Source: Pseudomonadota bacterium (GTDB taxonomy: Bacteria; Pseudomonadota; Alphaproteobacteria; Rhodospirillales; Magnetospirillaceae). From it: a DNA stretch of 64,000 nucleotides. Numbering within the stretch: the stretch's first letter is position 1; every line of letters starts with the position of its first letter. The stretch covers positions 80,612 through 144,611 of the forward strand of contig JAJYTF010000011.1 in assembly GCA_021793155.1 (NCBI GenBank), read 5' to 3'. The notes beneath the pieces are model-generated. The model was given only the letters and a program-made list of their open reading frames with translations. It was not told the origin of the DNA and did not search any database. Below are positions 40,149 through 49,697 of this stretch, piece by piece. Both the position numbers and the translations under genes were made by a program.

Positions 40149-40644
40149 GTCGTAAGTCCCTTGTGCGCGAATGCGCCCGTGTTGCAGTGTGGGGAATATG
40201 GCAAATGCTGAACCGCTCGTCCAGCGCCATGGGGCACTGGCAGGTTAATCGGATGAACGCGCGCCGCGGAGATCGATGGGAAATCGGCGGCGGCGCAATG
40301 CCTCGGTGAAGGCTTGCAGCCCATCAAACAGGGGGGCGCATGGCGCGCGGTGCAATGATTTGCCCGAGAGCCAAACAGTGTGGACGCGCTTTGCCAGCGA
40401 ACGAGGCCCAACAAATCAAGGGCGAAAGACCCCATAAAATTCCGATAAAAGCCGACACAACATGATGTGGTTTCGGATGCGGAACGCATCAAAATGTCGT
40501 TGAACAGCAACCGGGCTTATCATACCGTGGTGGCTCGTCAGTTCGAGTCCACAATATCTGGTGCGCCCACCCCCGTCTTGGGGATCTCGGCGCTGCGCCG
40601 GACACAGGGCTTGGCTGTTCATAGCCGAATGGGGGTGAGAACGC
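40149..40644. other. Gene-free region upstream of nrdJ
   Basis: About 500 bases between divergent genes. It holds a hairpin GATGCG/CGCATC (40476-40490), an imperfect ACACAACATGATGTGG dyad at 40455-40470 that only loosely resembles an NrdR box, and a possible -10 (TAAAAT, 40435-40440) without a matching -35. I see no cobalamin riboswitch and no RNA gene. Confidence 0.35.
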
Positions 40645-43600
40645 ATGCGTATCCAACGTCATTTCACGTCGGCGGGAAAATCGCCCTATGCTGGGATTGG
40701 CTTCCGCACCACATCGAGTGAAATCCGCAACCCCGACGGCTCCGTGGTCTTCAGCCAAAATGACGTGGAGGTTCCGGCCGACTGGTCGCAAGTGGCGTGT
40801 GACGTCCTGGCTCAGAAATATTTCCGCCGTGCCGGCGTCCCCGCCGCCGACGCCTTGCAGCCGGTGCCCGAAGAGGGGGTTCCCGAGTGGCTGTGGCGCC
40901 GCGAGGGGGCCGAGGGGGGTACCAGGACCGGAGGAGAGACCTCGGCCCGCCAGGTGTTCGACCGCATGGCCGGCACATGGACCTATTGGGGCTGGAAGGG
41001 CAAATATTTCGATGGCGAAGAGGATGCCCGCGCCTTCTATGACGAAATGCGCTACATGCTGTGCCAGCAGATGGGCGCCCCCAACAGCCCGCAATGGTTC
41101 AACACCGGCCTGCACTGGGCTTACGGCATCGACGGCCCAAGCCAGGGGCATTTCTATGTGGATCCCGACAGCGGCGAGTTGGTGAAATCGGCCAGCGCCT
41201 ACGAGCATCCGCAGCCCCATGCCTGCTTCATCCAGTCGATCAACGACGACCTGGTCAACGACGGCGGGATCATGGATCTGTGGGTCCGCGAAGCGCGCCT
41301 GTTCAAGTACGGTTCCGGCACCGGCACCAATTTCTCGGCGCTGCGTGGCGAAGGTGAACGCCTGTCCGGCGGTGGCCGCTCGTCCGGCCTGATGAGCTTT
41401 CTCAAAATCGGCGACCGCGCCGCCGGCGCCATCAAGTCGGGCGGCACGACCCGGCGCGCCGCCAAGATGGTGGTCGTCGACGTCGACCATCCCGACATCG
41501 AGTCCTTCATCAACTGGAAAGTGGTCGAAGAGCAGAAGGTCGCCGCGCTGGTCGCCGGTTCGCGCCTGGCCAGCACGGCGCTGAACGGCGTCATGACCGC
41601 CTGCCGCGCCTGGGACGGGGCCGCGGATTCCGAGGAGCGCTGGAACCCCAAGACCAATTCTGCGCTGAAGAAGGCGGTCATCGAGGCGCGCAAGGCGCAG
41701 ATCCCGGAAAACTACATCCAGCGGATCATACAGTTCGCCCGCCAGGGCTATACCGAGGTCAACTTTCCGGTATTCGACACCGACTGGGACCGCGAGGCAT
41801 ATCTCACCGTCTCGGGCCAGAACTCCAACAATTCGGTGCGGATCACCAACGATTTCCTGCAAAAGGTGCAGAAAGACGGTGACTGGGAACTGATCCGCCG
41901 CATCGACGGCAAGGTGGCGAAGACCGTCAAGGCCCGCGAGCTGTGGGAACTGATCGCCGAGGCCGCCTGGGGCTGCGCCGATCCCGGGCTGCAGTTCGAC
42001 ACCACCATCAACGAATGGCATACCTGCCCGACCTCAGGGCGGATCAATGCCTCGAACCCCTGCTCGGAATACATGTTCCTCGACGACACGGCGTGCAATC
42101 TGGCCTCGCTCAACCTGATCGCCTTCCGCAACGCCGACGGCAGTTTTGACGTGGACGGCTTCCGCCACGCCGCCCGCCTGTGGACGGTGGTCCTGGAGAT
42201 CTCGGTGCTGATGGCTCAGTTCCCGGCGCCGAAGATCGCCGAGCTGTCCTATCGGTTTCGCACCCTGGGCCTGGGCTTCGCCAATATCGGCGGCTTGTTG
42301 ATGGCCGAGGGCCTGCCCTATGACAGCGATGCCGGCCGTGCCTATTGCGCCGCCATCACCGCTATGATGACCGGCACGTCCTACGCCACCTCGGCCGAAA
42401 TGGCGAAGGAACTGGGGGCATTCCCCGGCTATGGCGAGAATGCCGACCACATGCTGCGGGTGATCCGCAATCATCGCCGCGCCGCTCATGGCCTGTCCTC
42501 GGGCTATGAGGGACTGTCGGTGCTGCCGGTGCCGCTGGACGGCACCGCCTGCCCGGACGAGGCCCTGGTGGTGGCGGCGCGCCAGGCCTGGGACGATGCT
42601 CTGGCCCTGGGCGAGGAGTTCGGCTACCGCAACGCCCAGGCGACGGTGATCGCCCCGACAGGCACCATCGGCCTGGTGATGGATTGCGACACCACCGGCA
42701 TCGAGCCGGACTTCGCCCTGGTGAAGTTCAAGAAGCTGGCCGGCGGCGGCTATTTCAAGATCATCAACCGGATGGTGCCGCAGGCCCTGGAGACCCTGGG
42801 CTATGACACGGCGGATGTCGAGGAGATCATCCGCTATGCGGTCGGCCACGGCACCTTGAACGGCGCCCCGCAGGTCAACCACAAGACGCTGCGCGCCAAG
42901 GGCTTCGACGACGCGGCGCTTGAGAAGGTCGAGGCGGCGGTGGCCAACGCCTTCGACATCAAGTTTGCCTTCAACAAATACGTCCTCGGCGAGGCCTTCT
43001 GCACCGACGTGCTGAACCTTTCCCGCGCCCAGTTGGACGACGTTGCCTTCGACATGCTGCAGGCCCTGGGCTTCACCAGGGCGCAGATCGACGAGGCCAA
43101 CACCTTCGTCACCGGCGCCATGACGCTGGAAGGCGCCCCCGGGCTAAAGCCGGAACACCTGCCGGTATTCGACTGCGCCAGCCCCTGCGGCAAGCTGGGC
43201 AAGCGCTATCTGTCGGTGGACAGCCACATCCGCATGATGGCCGCCGCCCAGCCGTTCATTTCGGGGGCCATCTCGAAGACCATCAACATGGCCAATTCGG
43301 CCACGGTCGAGGACTGCAAGAACGCCTATCTGACTTCGTGGCGCCTGGGCATCAAGGCCAATGCGCTCTATCGCGACGGCTCCAAGCTGTCGCAGCCGCT
43401 GCAGGCGGCGCTGCTGGACGACGCCGGGGAACTGGCGGAAGAGATCGCCGACCAGCCGCTGGCCGCCAGGGCCGAGATCGTCGCCGAACGGATCGTCGAA
43501 CGGGTCATCGCCGCGGCACGCCGCAAGCTGCCCGACCGCCGCAAAGGTTATACCCAGAAGGCTATCATCGGTGGCCACAAGGTCTATCTTCGTACCGGCG

Positions 43601-44274
43601 AATACGAGGACGGCAAGCTGGGCGAGATCTTCATCGACATGCACAAGGAAGGCGCCGCCTTCCGCGCCATGATGAACAATTTCGCCATCGCCATCTCCAT
43701 CGGCCTGCAATACGGCGTGCCGCTCGAGGAATTCGTCGAAGCCTTCACTTTCACCCGCTTCGAGCCCTCGGGCATGGTGGAAGGCAACAACGTCATCAAG
43801 ATGTCCACCTCGATCCTCGACTACATCTTCCGCGAGCTGGCCATCTCGTATCTGAGCCGCAACGACCTGGCCCATGTGACGCCGCCCGATCTCACCCCTG
43901 ACAGCCTGGGCCGGGGCAACAGCGAAGGCAACCTGCCGGCCAGCGGCCTGGGTGCCGTGGTCGAACGGCTGACCAGCAAGGGCTATGTACGCTCCAACCT
44001 GCTGGTGCTGAAAGGCGGCAACCTGGGATCCGCAGTGACGGCGACTGCCTCGGCCGCAGCGGCCGCGGCGGTGGTGCAGGAGACGGCGGCGGTGGTCGCC
44101 GGCGATACCGATACCTTGCTGCGCGAATTCGACGCCCGGGCCGAACAGATCCGCGAAGCCCGGCTGAAAGGCTATGAAGGCGACGCCTGCGGCGAATGCG
44201 GCAACTTCACCCTGGTGCGCAATGGCACCTGCCTGAAGTGCAATACTTGCGGAAGTACGTCAGGCTGCAGTTGA
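40645..44274 (+). CDS. nrdJ: Adenosylcobalamin-dependent (class II) ribonucleotide reductase
   Basis: Makes deoxyribonucleotides from ribonucleotides using a B12 radical. 1209 residues: N-terminal [51 protein letters not shown], the substrate barrel with [18 protein letters not shown] (redox cysteine) and [21 protein letters not shown] (active-site Cys/Glu), then [17 protein letters not shown]. It ends in a zinc-ribbon-like tail with CGECGNF and [14 protein letters not shown]. The last recognisable core gene before the accessory region. Confidence 0.94.
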   Translation: MRIQRHFTSAGKSPYAGIGFRTTSSEIRNPDGSVVFSQNDVEVPADWSQVACDVLAQKYFRRAGVPAADALQPVPEEGVPEWLWRREGAEGGTRTGGETSARQVFDRMAGTWTYWGWKGKYFDGEEDARAFYDEMRYMLCQQMGAPNSPQWFNTGLHWAYGIDGPSQGHFYVDPDSGELVKSASAYEHPQPHACFIQSINDDLVNDGGIMDLWVREARLFKYGSGTGTNFSALRGEGERLSGGGRSSGLMSFLKIGDRAAGAIKSGGTTRRAAKMVVVDVDHPDIESFINWKVVEEQKVAALVAGSRLASTALNGVMTACRAWDGAADSEERWNPKTNSALKKAVIEARKAQIPENYIQRIIQFARQGYTEVNFPVFDTDWDREAYLTVSGQNSNNSVRITNDFLQKVQKDGDWELIRRIDGKVAKTVKARELWELIAEAAWGCADPGLQFDTTINEWHTCPTSGRINASNPCSEYMFLDDTACNLASLNLIAFRNADGSFDVDGFRHAARLWTVVLEISVLMAQFPAPKIAELSYRFRTLGLGFANIGGLLMAEGLPYDSDAGRAYCAAITAMMTGTSYATSAEMAKELGAFPGYGENADHMLRVIRNHRRAAHGLSSGYEGLSVLPVPLDGTACPDEALVVAARQAWDDALALGEEFGYRNAQATVIAPTGTIGLVMDCDTTGIEPDFALVKFKKLAGGGYFKIINRMVPQALETLGYDTADVEEIIRYAVGHGTLNGAPQVNHKTLRAKGFDDAALEKVEAAVANAFDIKFAFNKYVLGEAFCTDVLNLSRAQLDDVAFDMLQALGFTRAQIDEANTFVTGAMTLEGAPGLKPEHLPVFDCASPCGKLGKRYLSVDSHIRMMAAAQPFISGAISKTINMANSATVEDCKNAYLTSWRLGIKANALYRDGSKLSQPLQAALLDDAGELAEEIADQPLAARAEIVAERIVERVIAAARRKLPDRRKGYTQKAIIGGHKVYLRTGEYEDGKLGEIFIDMHKEGAAFRAMMNNFAIAISIGLQYGVPLEEFVEAFTFTRFEPSGMVEGNNVIKMSTSILDYIFRELAISYLSRNDLAHVTPPDLTPDSLGRGNSEGNLPASGLGAVVERLTSKGYVRSNLLVLKGGNLGSAVTATASAAAAAAVVQETAAVVAGDTDTLLREFDARAEQIREARLKGYEGDACGECGNFTLVRNGTCLKCNTCGSTSGCS

Positions 44275-44296
44275 TATACCACCGAGACATATGTCG

Positions 44297-44351
44297 CGCG
44301 ACACATAATTTGCCCTTCGCGACGCATAATTTCGGGTTTCGCGACACATAA
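44297..44351. repeat. Three direct repeats of CGCGACRCATAA
   Basis: Copies at 44297-44308, 44318-44329 and 44340-44351, spaced 21 and 22 bases, just after nrdJ. The first is preceded by the perfect palindrome TGTCGCGCGACA. Such short evenly spaced repeats are typical of IS21-family ends, so this may be a transposon relic at the island border (inference). Confidence 0.5.
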
Positions 44352-44352
44352 G

Positions 44353-44384
44353 ATTCCGCCGCATCCTTCGGGGTGCGGCGGAAT
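44353..44384 (+). terminator. Probable nrdJ terminator
   Basis: ATTCCGCCGCA (44353-44363) and TGCGGCGGAAT (44374-44384) make a perfect 11-bp stem with a 10-base loop, 79 bases after the nrdJ stop. The tail is TCGTTAAACG, only weakly T-rich. Confidence 0.6.
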
Positions 44385-44460
44385 TCGTTAAACGTCGTGT
44401 GAACGCGCCGACAGTTTGCCCAAAATGAAGCACAAAGCGCGCTCATAGGAGGGCTGATGT

Positions 44461-44652
44461 ATGGAAATTCTTTGGGAAATTCTCGGCCGTCTAGTCGACC
44501 CGCTGATTGTTCTGGTCTTGAAAACGACTTTGGTGGTCGGCATTGGGTTTTCGCTTTTTGCGTTCTTCAACGCTGACTTTCTCAAGGACGGCCTCGTCTG
44601 GCTGGTAAAGCGGATCGATCTTTTCATCAACGGACCGAGCCACCGAGCCTAA
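44461..44652 (+). CDS. Small membrane protein
   Basis: 63 residues, MEILWEILGRLVDPLIVLVL followed by a long hydrophobic stretch (TTLVVGIGFSLFAFF) and an amphipathic tail (LVWLVKRIDLFI). A strong AGGAGG site lies 9 bases upstream. No family recognised. The good ribosome site and hydrophobic character support a real gene. Convergent with the next frame. Confidence 0.55.
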   Translation: MEILWEILGRLVDPLIVLVLKTTLVVGIGFSLFAFFNADFLKDGLVWLVKRIDLFINGPSHRA

Positions 44653-44664
44653 ATCGGAAATCGA

Positions 44665-44997
44665 TCACGTAGGGGTGTTCGCCCTGATCTTGGCGCCCCA
44701 GCGCCGGTCACACTCCTTGATTTCTCGACCAAAGAAGTGCCTCACCCAGAAGAAATAGATCAGCGCTGGAGCGTCGATGTAGATTACATTGGTGTGATAA
44801 CAGTAGAGCGCCATGGACTTCAGTGACCGTGTCGGATCAAACATTATCGAGCCAAGCTTCAAGACATAATATACGGCAATACAAAAATTGATGACCAGGC
44901 ACAATACATAAGCGGAAAACATCCAGTTCGCCGTTTTGCGCGAAACACGAGACCCCTGGTATTTTCCAGAATCTTTCTGAAGATTTCCCTCGTTCAT
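44665..44997 (-). CDS. Hypothetical protein with two membrane segments
   Basis: 110 residues from the ATG at 44997 (GAGGG five bases upstream): a charged N terminus (NEGNLQKDSGKYQGSRVSRK), two hydrophobic segments (WMFSAYVLCLVINFCIAVYYV and IYIDAPALIYFFWV) and a basic C terminus (CDRRWGAKIRANTPT). An ATG at 45015 is an alternative. Base composition is AT-richer than the core genes, consistent with acquired DNA. Not recognised. Confidence 0.5.
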   Translation of the reverse strand: MNEGNLQKDSGKYQGSRVSRKTANWMFSAYVLCLVINFCIAVYYVLKLGSIMFDPTRSLKSMALYCYHTNVIYIDAPALIYFFWVRHFFGREIKECDRRWGAKIRANTPT

Positions 44998-45290
44998 CTC
45001 AACCCTCGCCGTCATTCCCGTCCCCCGCTTTACAGCGGAGACAGGCATTGTTGGCGAGGGCCAATCGCGTGAATACCGCCGATACCGCACGCTTTTTGTT
45101 ATGAATTGGTCCGGCCATGCTTGTGCTGTGCAGGAACACCCAGGGCACCCTTAATCAGCCTCGCCCCTCTCGTCCCTGGAGAACAATCTGCCATAGGCGT
45201 AGCTGGCTGAAGCACCGCGGCACCACCTTAAGCCGGTGGCTTGACAGATAATGAACCAGAAGGCACCAATAATAGGAAATGGTGCAAATG

Positions 45291-46367
45291 GGGTTGGGCA
45301 TGCGTAGATTCCTTTCCGCAAGCAGCTTGATCGGGCAACTGCTCACCGCCGGCGCAAAGAAGTCGGTGCTTTCGCCGGTGAATCCCGACCAGCCGAACAC
45401 CGGCACCACCTTGCGATTCGATCCGGAACTGCGCGCCTATCTGGAAGCTGTGCGGGCCGAGGTAGGGTTGCCGACCCTGGCAGCGGTGGTCACGATGCTG
45501 TTGTCCGGGATCATGCGCGCGTCCCAGGCGGAGGTGCGCGGCGGCGATCTCAGCCACGAGGCGGAGATCATGACCGAGCGAGTCCATTATCTGCTCGCGG
45601 CCCACAAGGTGGACGTGATCACCGCAGGGAAGATGCTGGCGCCGTTCGGGGTGAAGGGGACGGATCTTAGGGATCGAGATAAGCTGCTCGATCTGCTCGT
45701 CAAGGAACCGGAGATCCTCACCTTCCTCGCGAAGACATTCTTATTGGGGCACGAATGGCTGCTGGGCCGCAGCGATCGGCCAGGGCACGACGTCCGGCGC
45801 TGGTATAAGAGTCCGCGAAATGCCTGCGAGCGGGCGCTTGAATTACTAAAAGCCTGGCGCAGCCCTCACATGATCTTCGTTTGCGCGGCTTCGGCGGATC
45901 TCGATGCTGCCTATACCCAAGGCGACGCTATAACTGCGGAGCACATGACGCTGCTGATCAGTTCCTCGCTTCCGGACACGCCGATCACCGTCGTGGAGCA
46001 ATGGGAAAGCGCGCGGTGGAACGATAGGGTGCTCCGCCGGCAGCTCAAGGCAATCATGCAGTGGGCGGTAAAAGTCGGCTCCCTAGAAGGCGTCAAATCT
46101 ATCGGCTATCGACTTCCCGACAACGTCTATCGCGCACTCTTGAGTGAGAGAATTCTTCCAATAGAAGCGCTCAATGCGGAGGCAAAAAATATATGGTTCC
46201 CCGACGAGTACATCGACGTCTATCAGTCATCTAAAGAGAAGGATGACGTGCATAGGGTGCAGAGCGTGTTCGAATCCTTCGAGTTGGGAAACGTCGTGCT
46301 CTATCCCCACCGCCACCGTGCCGCCCAGACCGACAATCAGGAACCCGTTAATGGATCTGGCAACTGA
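45291..46367 (+). CDS. Hypothetical protein with RHH-like N-terminal region
   Basis: About 358 residues, not recognised. Residues near the N terminus (TTLRFDPELRAYLEAVRAEVGLPTLAAVVTMLLSG) could be a ribbon-helix-helix-like DNA-binding unit. A following region (HKVDVITAGKMLAPFGVKGTDLRDRDKLLDLL) looks like a small helix-turn-helix. The rest is mixed alpha/beta with VIEQWESARWNDRVLRRQL-like helices. ATG choices at 45279, 45291 and 45300; 45291 has AGGA nine bases upstream. It overlaps the next gene by 17 bases, so the two form a coupled pair. Confidence 0.6.
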   Translation, partial: GLGMRRFLSASSLIGQLLTAGAKKSVLSPVNPDQPNTGTTLRFDPELRAYLEAVRAEVGLPTLAAVVTMLLSGIMRASQAEVRGGDLSHEAEIMTERVHYLLAAHKVDVITAGKMLAPFGVKGTDLRDRDKLLDLLVKEPEILTFLAKTFLLGHEWLLGRSDRPGHDVRRWYKSPRNACERALELLKAWRSPHMIFVCAASADLDAAYTQGDAITAEHMTLLISSSLPDTPITVVEQWESARWNDRVLRRQLKAIMQWAVKVGSLEGVKSIGYRLPDNVYRALLSERILPIEALNAEAKNIWFPDEYIDVYQSSKEKDDVHRVQSVFESFELGNVVLYPHRHRAAQTDNQEPVNGSGN

Positions 46368-47133
46368 GCCGCTGCTGCCCCGTGAAGCGTTCGACCAGCT
46401 TCTGGCGGAGGCAATGGCAAGGGCAAATGCGCTTGAACCAGGCCCATCGACATATCACACCCTGGTTCAACTGGCCGATATCTATCACGAGTTGGGCAAT
46501 CGCCTGTCTGGGATTGTCTATGGGACCAAGTTGGAAGGAGAGTTTCAACTCGGCTGCGCGGCTGGATGCGATACCTGCTGCCATATCCCATCCGAGGTTC
46601 GCCCCGGCGACAATCGCAACTTCTCGATGTCCTACCTCGACGTCATATGGCTGGTTGCCAACTATGATCGAATCAAGGCAGCGAACCCCGAGGTAAATCT
46701 GAAGGCCCGCGCCGCGTTTGACGGCGCCCAAAGTGCGCGGGCGGTTCCGCCATGTCCGCACCTTTCTGAAGAGGGAAGCTGTCGGATTTACGAGCAGCGC
46801 CCCATGTCCTGCAAGATATGGTTCTCTGCCGATCTTTCTCTCTGCATCATTAATCGGCAGCGCGGTTATGCTGCCGAGGTGAATCCGCTCACCGACCGGT
46901 CCAAGAGCGTGTTGACTGCTTTCTCGGAGCCATTCGCCGCTCACCTCGAGCGCCTGGATCCCGGCCGAGACTTTTGGGACTACGATTTCCTTACGATTTT
47001 TTCCCAAATTGCCCAGTTGGATGAGCACAGGCTGTTCGATACCTTCAGAGAGTTGGATGAGCACAGGCTGTTCGATACCTTCAGAGAGAAGATCGACGCC
47101 GGCGAGCTTTCGTCGTGGGAACCCTTCGACTAG
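46351..47133 (+). CDS. YkgJ-type cysteine cluster protein
   Basis: 260-residue protein with a zinc/iron-chelating cysteine cluster: CAAGCDTCC around residues 69-77, then CPHLSEEGSCRIYEQRPMSC with Cys 135, 144 and 154. Members of this family are of unknown role; some act near conjugation or modification genes. ATG 46351 with CAGGAA upstream. A 36-base tandem duplication near the 3' end repeats LDEHRLFDTFRE. Coupled to the unknown gene before it. Confidence 0.75.
   Translation: MDLATEPLLPREAFDQLLAEAMARANALEPGPSTYHTLVQLADIYHELGNRLSGIVYGTKLEGEFQLGCAAGCDTCCHIPSEVRPGDNRNFSMSYLDVIWLVANYDRIKAANPEVNLKARAAFDGAQSARAVPPCPHLSEEGSCRIYEQRPMSCKIWFSADLSLCIINRQRGYAAEVNPLTDRSKSVLTAFSEPFAAHLERLDPGRDFWDYDFLTIFSQIAQLDEHRLFDTFRELDEHRLFDTFREKIDAGELSSWEPFD
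47017..47088 (+). repeat. Exact 36-bp tandem duplication inside the YkgJ-type gene
   Basis: Two identical 36-base units at 47017-47052 and 47053-47088 encode LDEHRLFDTFRE twice. Zero divergence and preserved frame indicate a very recent slippage event or an assembly artefact. Confidence 0.9.
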
Positions 47134-47162
47134 ACGTCCTAACGTCGCGCCATGCGGCCCCG

Positions 47163-47810
47163 TCACCGAGGAATCTCGTTGATAATGTCCAATAGGCCAC
47201 GCTGTTTCTCGGGCGGATTCTTGCTCCAGGCGAGGGTCCAATTTACCGCCTTAAGGGCATCGATCAGTTGGACGATGATGCCTGCGGGCGCCTGAATATA
47301 GAGATACAGCTTACGTAAGGTCTTCTCTCTCGGCTTTTTTCCAGCTGGGAGGCGGACGGGGCCGATCAGGTGGATCTTTTCCTCGTCATCGATGACGTTC
47401 CGGAGATGCGGCCTTAGTTCAGCCTGACGGCCCTGAATTACTTCGACGCTCTCTCGCAGCGGATAATGCTGAGGGATGTTCGCATTGAGGTAGTCGAAGA
47501 CATTCTGGACGTTGAATGGGTTGATGCCCTGCTGGATATCGAGTTCTCTTCTGATCGCCAATTCGTCCGAATCATTTAGATAGACCTTAAAATCACCGTT
47601 ACGGTGATTGCCATACATTTTCAAGGAAAGCAAAACCTGTGTTCTGCCCAGATACAGGAAAAGCCTGTCCTTCGATTCTTCATCCTCCGGAGAAAAAAAC
47701 ATCATGAAGACGAAGCGGCCGATCTCGTAAACCACCTCGAAAGCAATCGTTGGCTCCTTATTGAGGTAAGCCTGCCGGTAGATCGCCTTCAGCCCACTGA
47801 AATTGTACAT
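47163..47810 (-). CDS. Hypothetical protein
   Basis: 215 residues from MYNFSGLKAIYRQAYLNKEPTI (ATG 47810). Soluble, mixed alpha/beta, with RLFLYLGRTQVLLSLKMYGNH and RNVIDDEEKIHLIGPVRLPAGKKPREKTLRKLYLYIQ. No signal peptide or membrane segment and no recognised domain. The frame is open to 47927. It lies between two other unknown genes of the accessory region, convergent with the YkgJ-type gene. Confidence 0.55.
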   Translation of the reverse strand: MYNFSGLKAIYRQAYLNKEPTIAFEVVYEIGRFVFMMFFSPEDEESKDRLFLYLGRTQVLLSLKMYGNHRNGDFKVYLNDSDELAIRRELDIQQGINPFNVQNVFDYLNANIPQHYPLRESVEVIQGRQAELRPHLRNVIDDEEKIHLIGPVRLPAGKKPREKTLRKLYLYIQAPAGIIVQLIDALKAVNWTLAWSKNPPEKQRGLLDIINEIPR

Positions 47811-47978
47811 GCATCCCGACTCCGAGGAGCAACACACGCTAGACCTGCAATCTAGACTGGCATAGCCGGGACGGCTGAGCAATGACGCCCCATCTCTCGC
47901 CGAAGATCGGATGCGAGGCAACGGCACGAAAGGACATGGCGGGCGGGGATTCCCGGCCCGCCATTAGTGAAAGACATG

Positions 47979-49367
47979 CTACTCGGCGGGCCCCACGATA
48001 CCGATCGCGAAGGCACGGGAAATCTTCAAGTCGCCGAAGTGTGCCGTGAGAAGGAGGGATCGAGCCTCTACGGGAACGCCCACCGTCTCTCCCCGCCTGG
48101 TCAGACGGCCGCGGTGAAGGCGGCGGTCGAACTGAGCCGGAATGCTTGATTTCCAGGTGGCCTGCACGATGGCCTGAACCGCGGCATGATGGCCCGGATC
48201 AGTGAATTCTACTTCGACGTCGTCGAATACGGCCTTCAGGCCTGAAGCCTTGTCGTCGAGATTGGGATTGGCGATGAGCAGGTCCTGCTTCGTTATCTTC
48301 TTGAAGCCCGCAAAGCGGGTGAGCGGCTCGAATAGGATCGACCGTAGCGTTTCGGTGATCTGTTCGGCGGGCGCACCGTCGTCCAGAAGCTTGAGAATTT
48401 CCGGCTTCTCGCAAGTGACCGCCCATTCCCTGAGGGCCTGATTGCTGGCGGCATCCTTGCGGGCCTCCATCGCCTGCTGGGCGGCAGCCGCGGCGATCCG
48501 GCGCTCTTCCTCGGCCTCCACTTGCTTGGCAGCGTGCCAAGCCCGAGAGCGCTCCTCCTCCGCTGCCGCGATGGCCAGGCGGTGCTGCTTGACCGCCTCT
48601 TTCCGGGTGAAAATGCCCCTGGCGAGGGCTTCCTCGGCAGCAGCGAGATATTGGGGAGGAGGAATAGCCTTGCGACGATTAGAGGTCCTGAAAGAAGGCC
48701 AGGCATCCTCATCGCTGGCAGTGCCGAGCCGAGGCCGCTGGCCGTCGAGCAGACGGCCCGCCTCCTCCAGATCGTAGACGATTTGCTCGTCCTCGACGTT
48801 CGCTAGCGTCGGAGCCGGCGGCGCTTCGACGCGCTCAAAGTAGATCGAAAAATACTCGTCCTCATGCTCGGTGAACAGCTGATCGGGAGCGGTGGAAAGC
48901 CATCGATCCACGTCGGCGAGAAACGTGTCGACCTGGTCCATGGCCTGCGCGCTCCGGGTGGCAGCCTGGGCCTCGGCAGAAGAGAGGAGTTCGGCCCCTT
49001 TAGCGCGAAGACGGCTTGGCAACGATGCGAGGTGTTCAAGCATTTGCAACGCCGTGGCGGGGGTGGCCTCGACGAGGAAAGGCATGCCATCGCGCTCCAC
49101 CTCGAACGCATCGCGCACGCCCAGGACACTGTCGAGCACTGTTGCAGAGGTAAACGCGTTGCCGGATTCTCTGGCTCCAGGCCACGTGACAGAGTGTGTG
49201 ATCAGGAGAGCGCCGCGTTTCTCGGGGCAGCGCGAGAGCGCCTCGCGAAGGGAGGCGTCAAGGGTTTCCAGATCTATTTTGGTGGTTTGCCAGCCCCACT
49301 TGTTGCGGCCGGCACGAATAGCTTCGCCGCGGTCAATGTAGACCGCGACCTTCACGGGGGTCGTCAT
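47979..49367 (-). CDS. Hypothetical protein with long coiled-coil middle
   Basis: 462 residues, not recognised. N domain with VAVYIDRGEAIRAGRNKWGWQTTKID and LLITHSVTWPG. The middle is strongly helical and charged (KQHRLAIAAAEEERSRAWHAAKQVEAEEERRIAAAAAQQ), predicted coiled coil. The C-terminal domain is mixed (FEPLTRFAGFKKITKQDLLIANPNLDD). Divergent from the DUF5623 gene across a 330-base gap. Island-encoded by context. Confidence 0.6.
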   Translation of the reverse strand: MTTPVKVAVYIDRGEAIRAGRNKWGWQTTKIDLETLDASLREALSRCPEKRGALLITHSVTWPGARESGNAFTSATVLDSVLGVRDAFEVERDGMPFLVEATPATALQMLEHLASLPSRLRAKGAELLSSAEAQAATRSAQAMDQVDTFLADVDRWLSTAPDQLFTEHEDEYFSIYFERVEAPPAPTLANVEDEQIVYDLEEAGRLLDGQRPRLGTASDEDAWPSFRTSNRRKAIPPPQYLAAAEEALARGIFTRKEAVKQHRLAIAAAEEERSRAWHAAKQVEAEEERRIAAAAAQQAMEARKDAASNQALREWAVTCEKPEILKLLDDGAPAEQITETLRSILFEPLTRFAGFKKITKQDLLIANPNLDDKASGLKAVFDDVEVEFTDPGHHAAVQAIVQATWKSSIPAQFDRRLHRGRLTRRGETVGVPVEARSLLLTAHFGDLKISRAFAIGIVGPAE

Positions 49368-49697
49368 CTGATACCTCGCCTAAGAGGAGATCCGGCCCAA
49401 GACCGGTTCAATGCCCCGCCTAGCGGGCCACGGCCGGATTGTCGCTCGGCAAGAGTTGTAAGTCTAGGGGCGTCATACGGCTGTGGCGGCCGCTCCGGCT
49501 CGCCACAGATCAGTCCTCCTTTACCGGCGTCGGGCACCACTGTAATATGCCGCACGGCTCTACTGCAGGAGCCGGCCGCCCGCTGCCGCGAAGCTGTTGA
49601 CAGCACTGCAATCGAAAATGTTTTTGCTCGGCCATGTCCTTTCTGGCCCGAGAAACGGTTGGCGGGCGACGTTTCGGTGAGGGCCGGGAGAACCGAC
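49368..49697. promoter_or_regulatory. Divergent intergenic region with a consensus -35
   Basis: 330 bases without a gene. TTGACA at 49597-49602 is a perfect -35; the best -10 about 16 bases later is poor (TGTTTT). A GC-rich dyad GGCCGGA/TCCGGCC-like segment is near 49390-49440. Probably drives the DUF5623 gene. Confidence 0.3.

Noticed and set aside
40455..40564. Two NrdR-box-like sequences before nrdJ
   Set aside because: Each matches the consensus only 12 of 16 and they lie 94 bases apart, not the usual about 31.
40535..40570. tRNA-like T-loop (GTTCGAGTCC) upstream of nrdJ
   Set aside because: The flanking bases do not form a T-stem, and no anticodon or acceptor stem can be folded upstream.
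40149..40644. Cobalamin riboswitch before the B12-dependent reductase
   Set aside because: No recognisable B12-box or supporting stems on either strand.
45241..45275. TTGACA with ATAATA as a promoter for the unknown gene at 45291
   Set aside because: The spacing between hexamers is about 23 bases, too long for a sigma-70 promoter.
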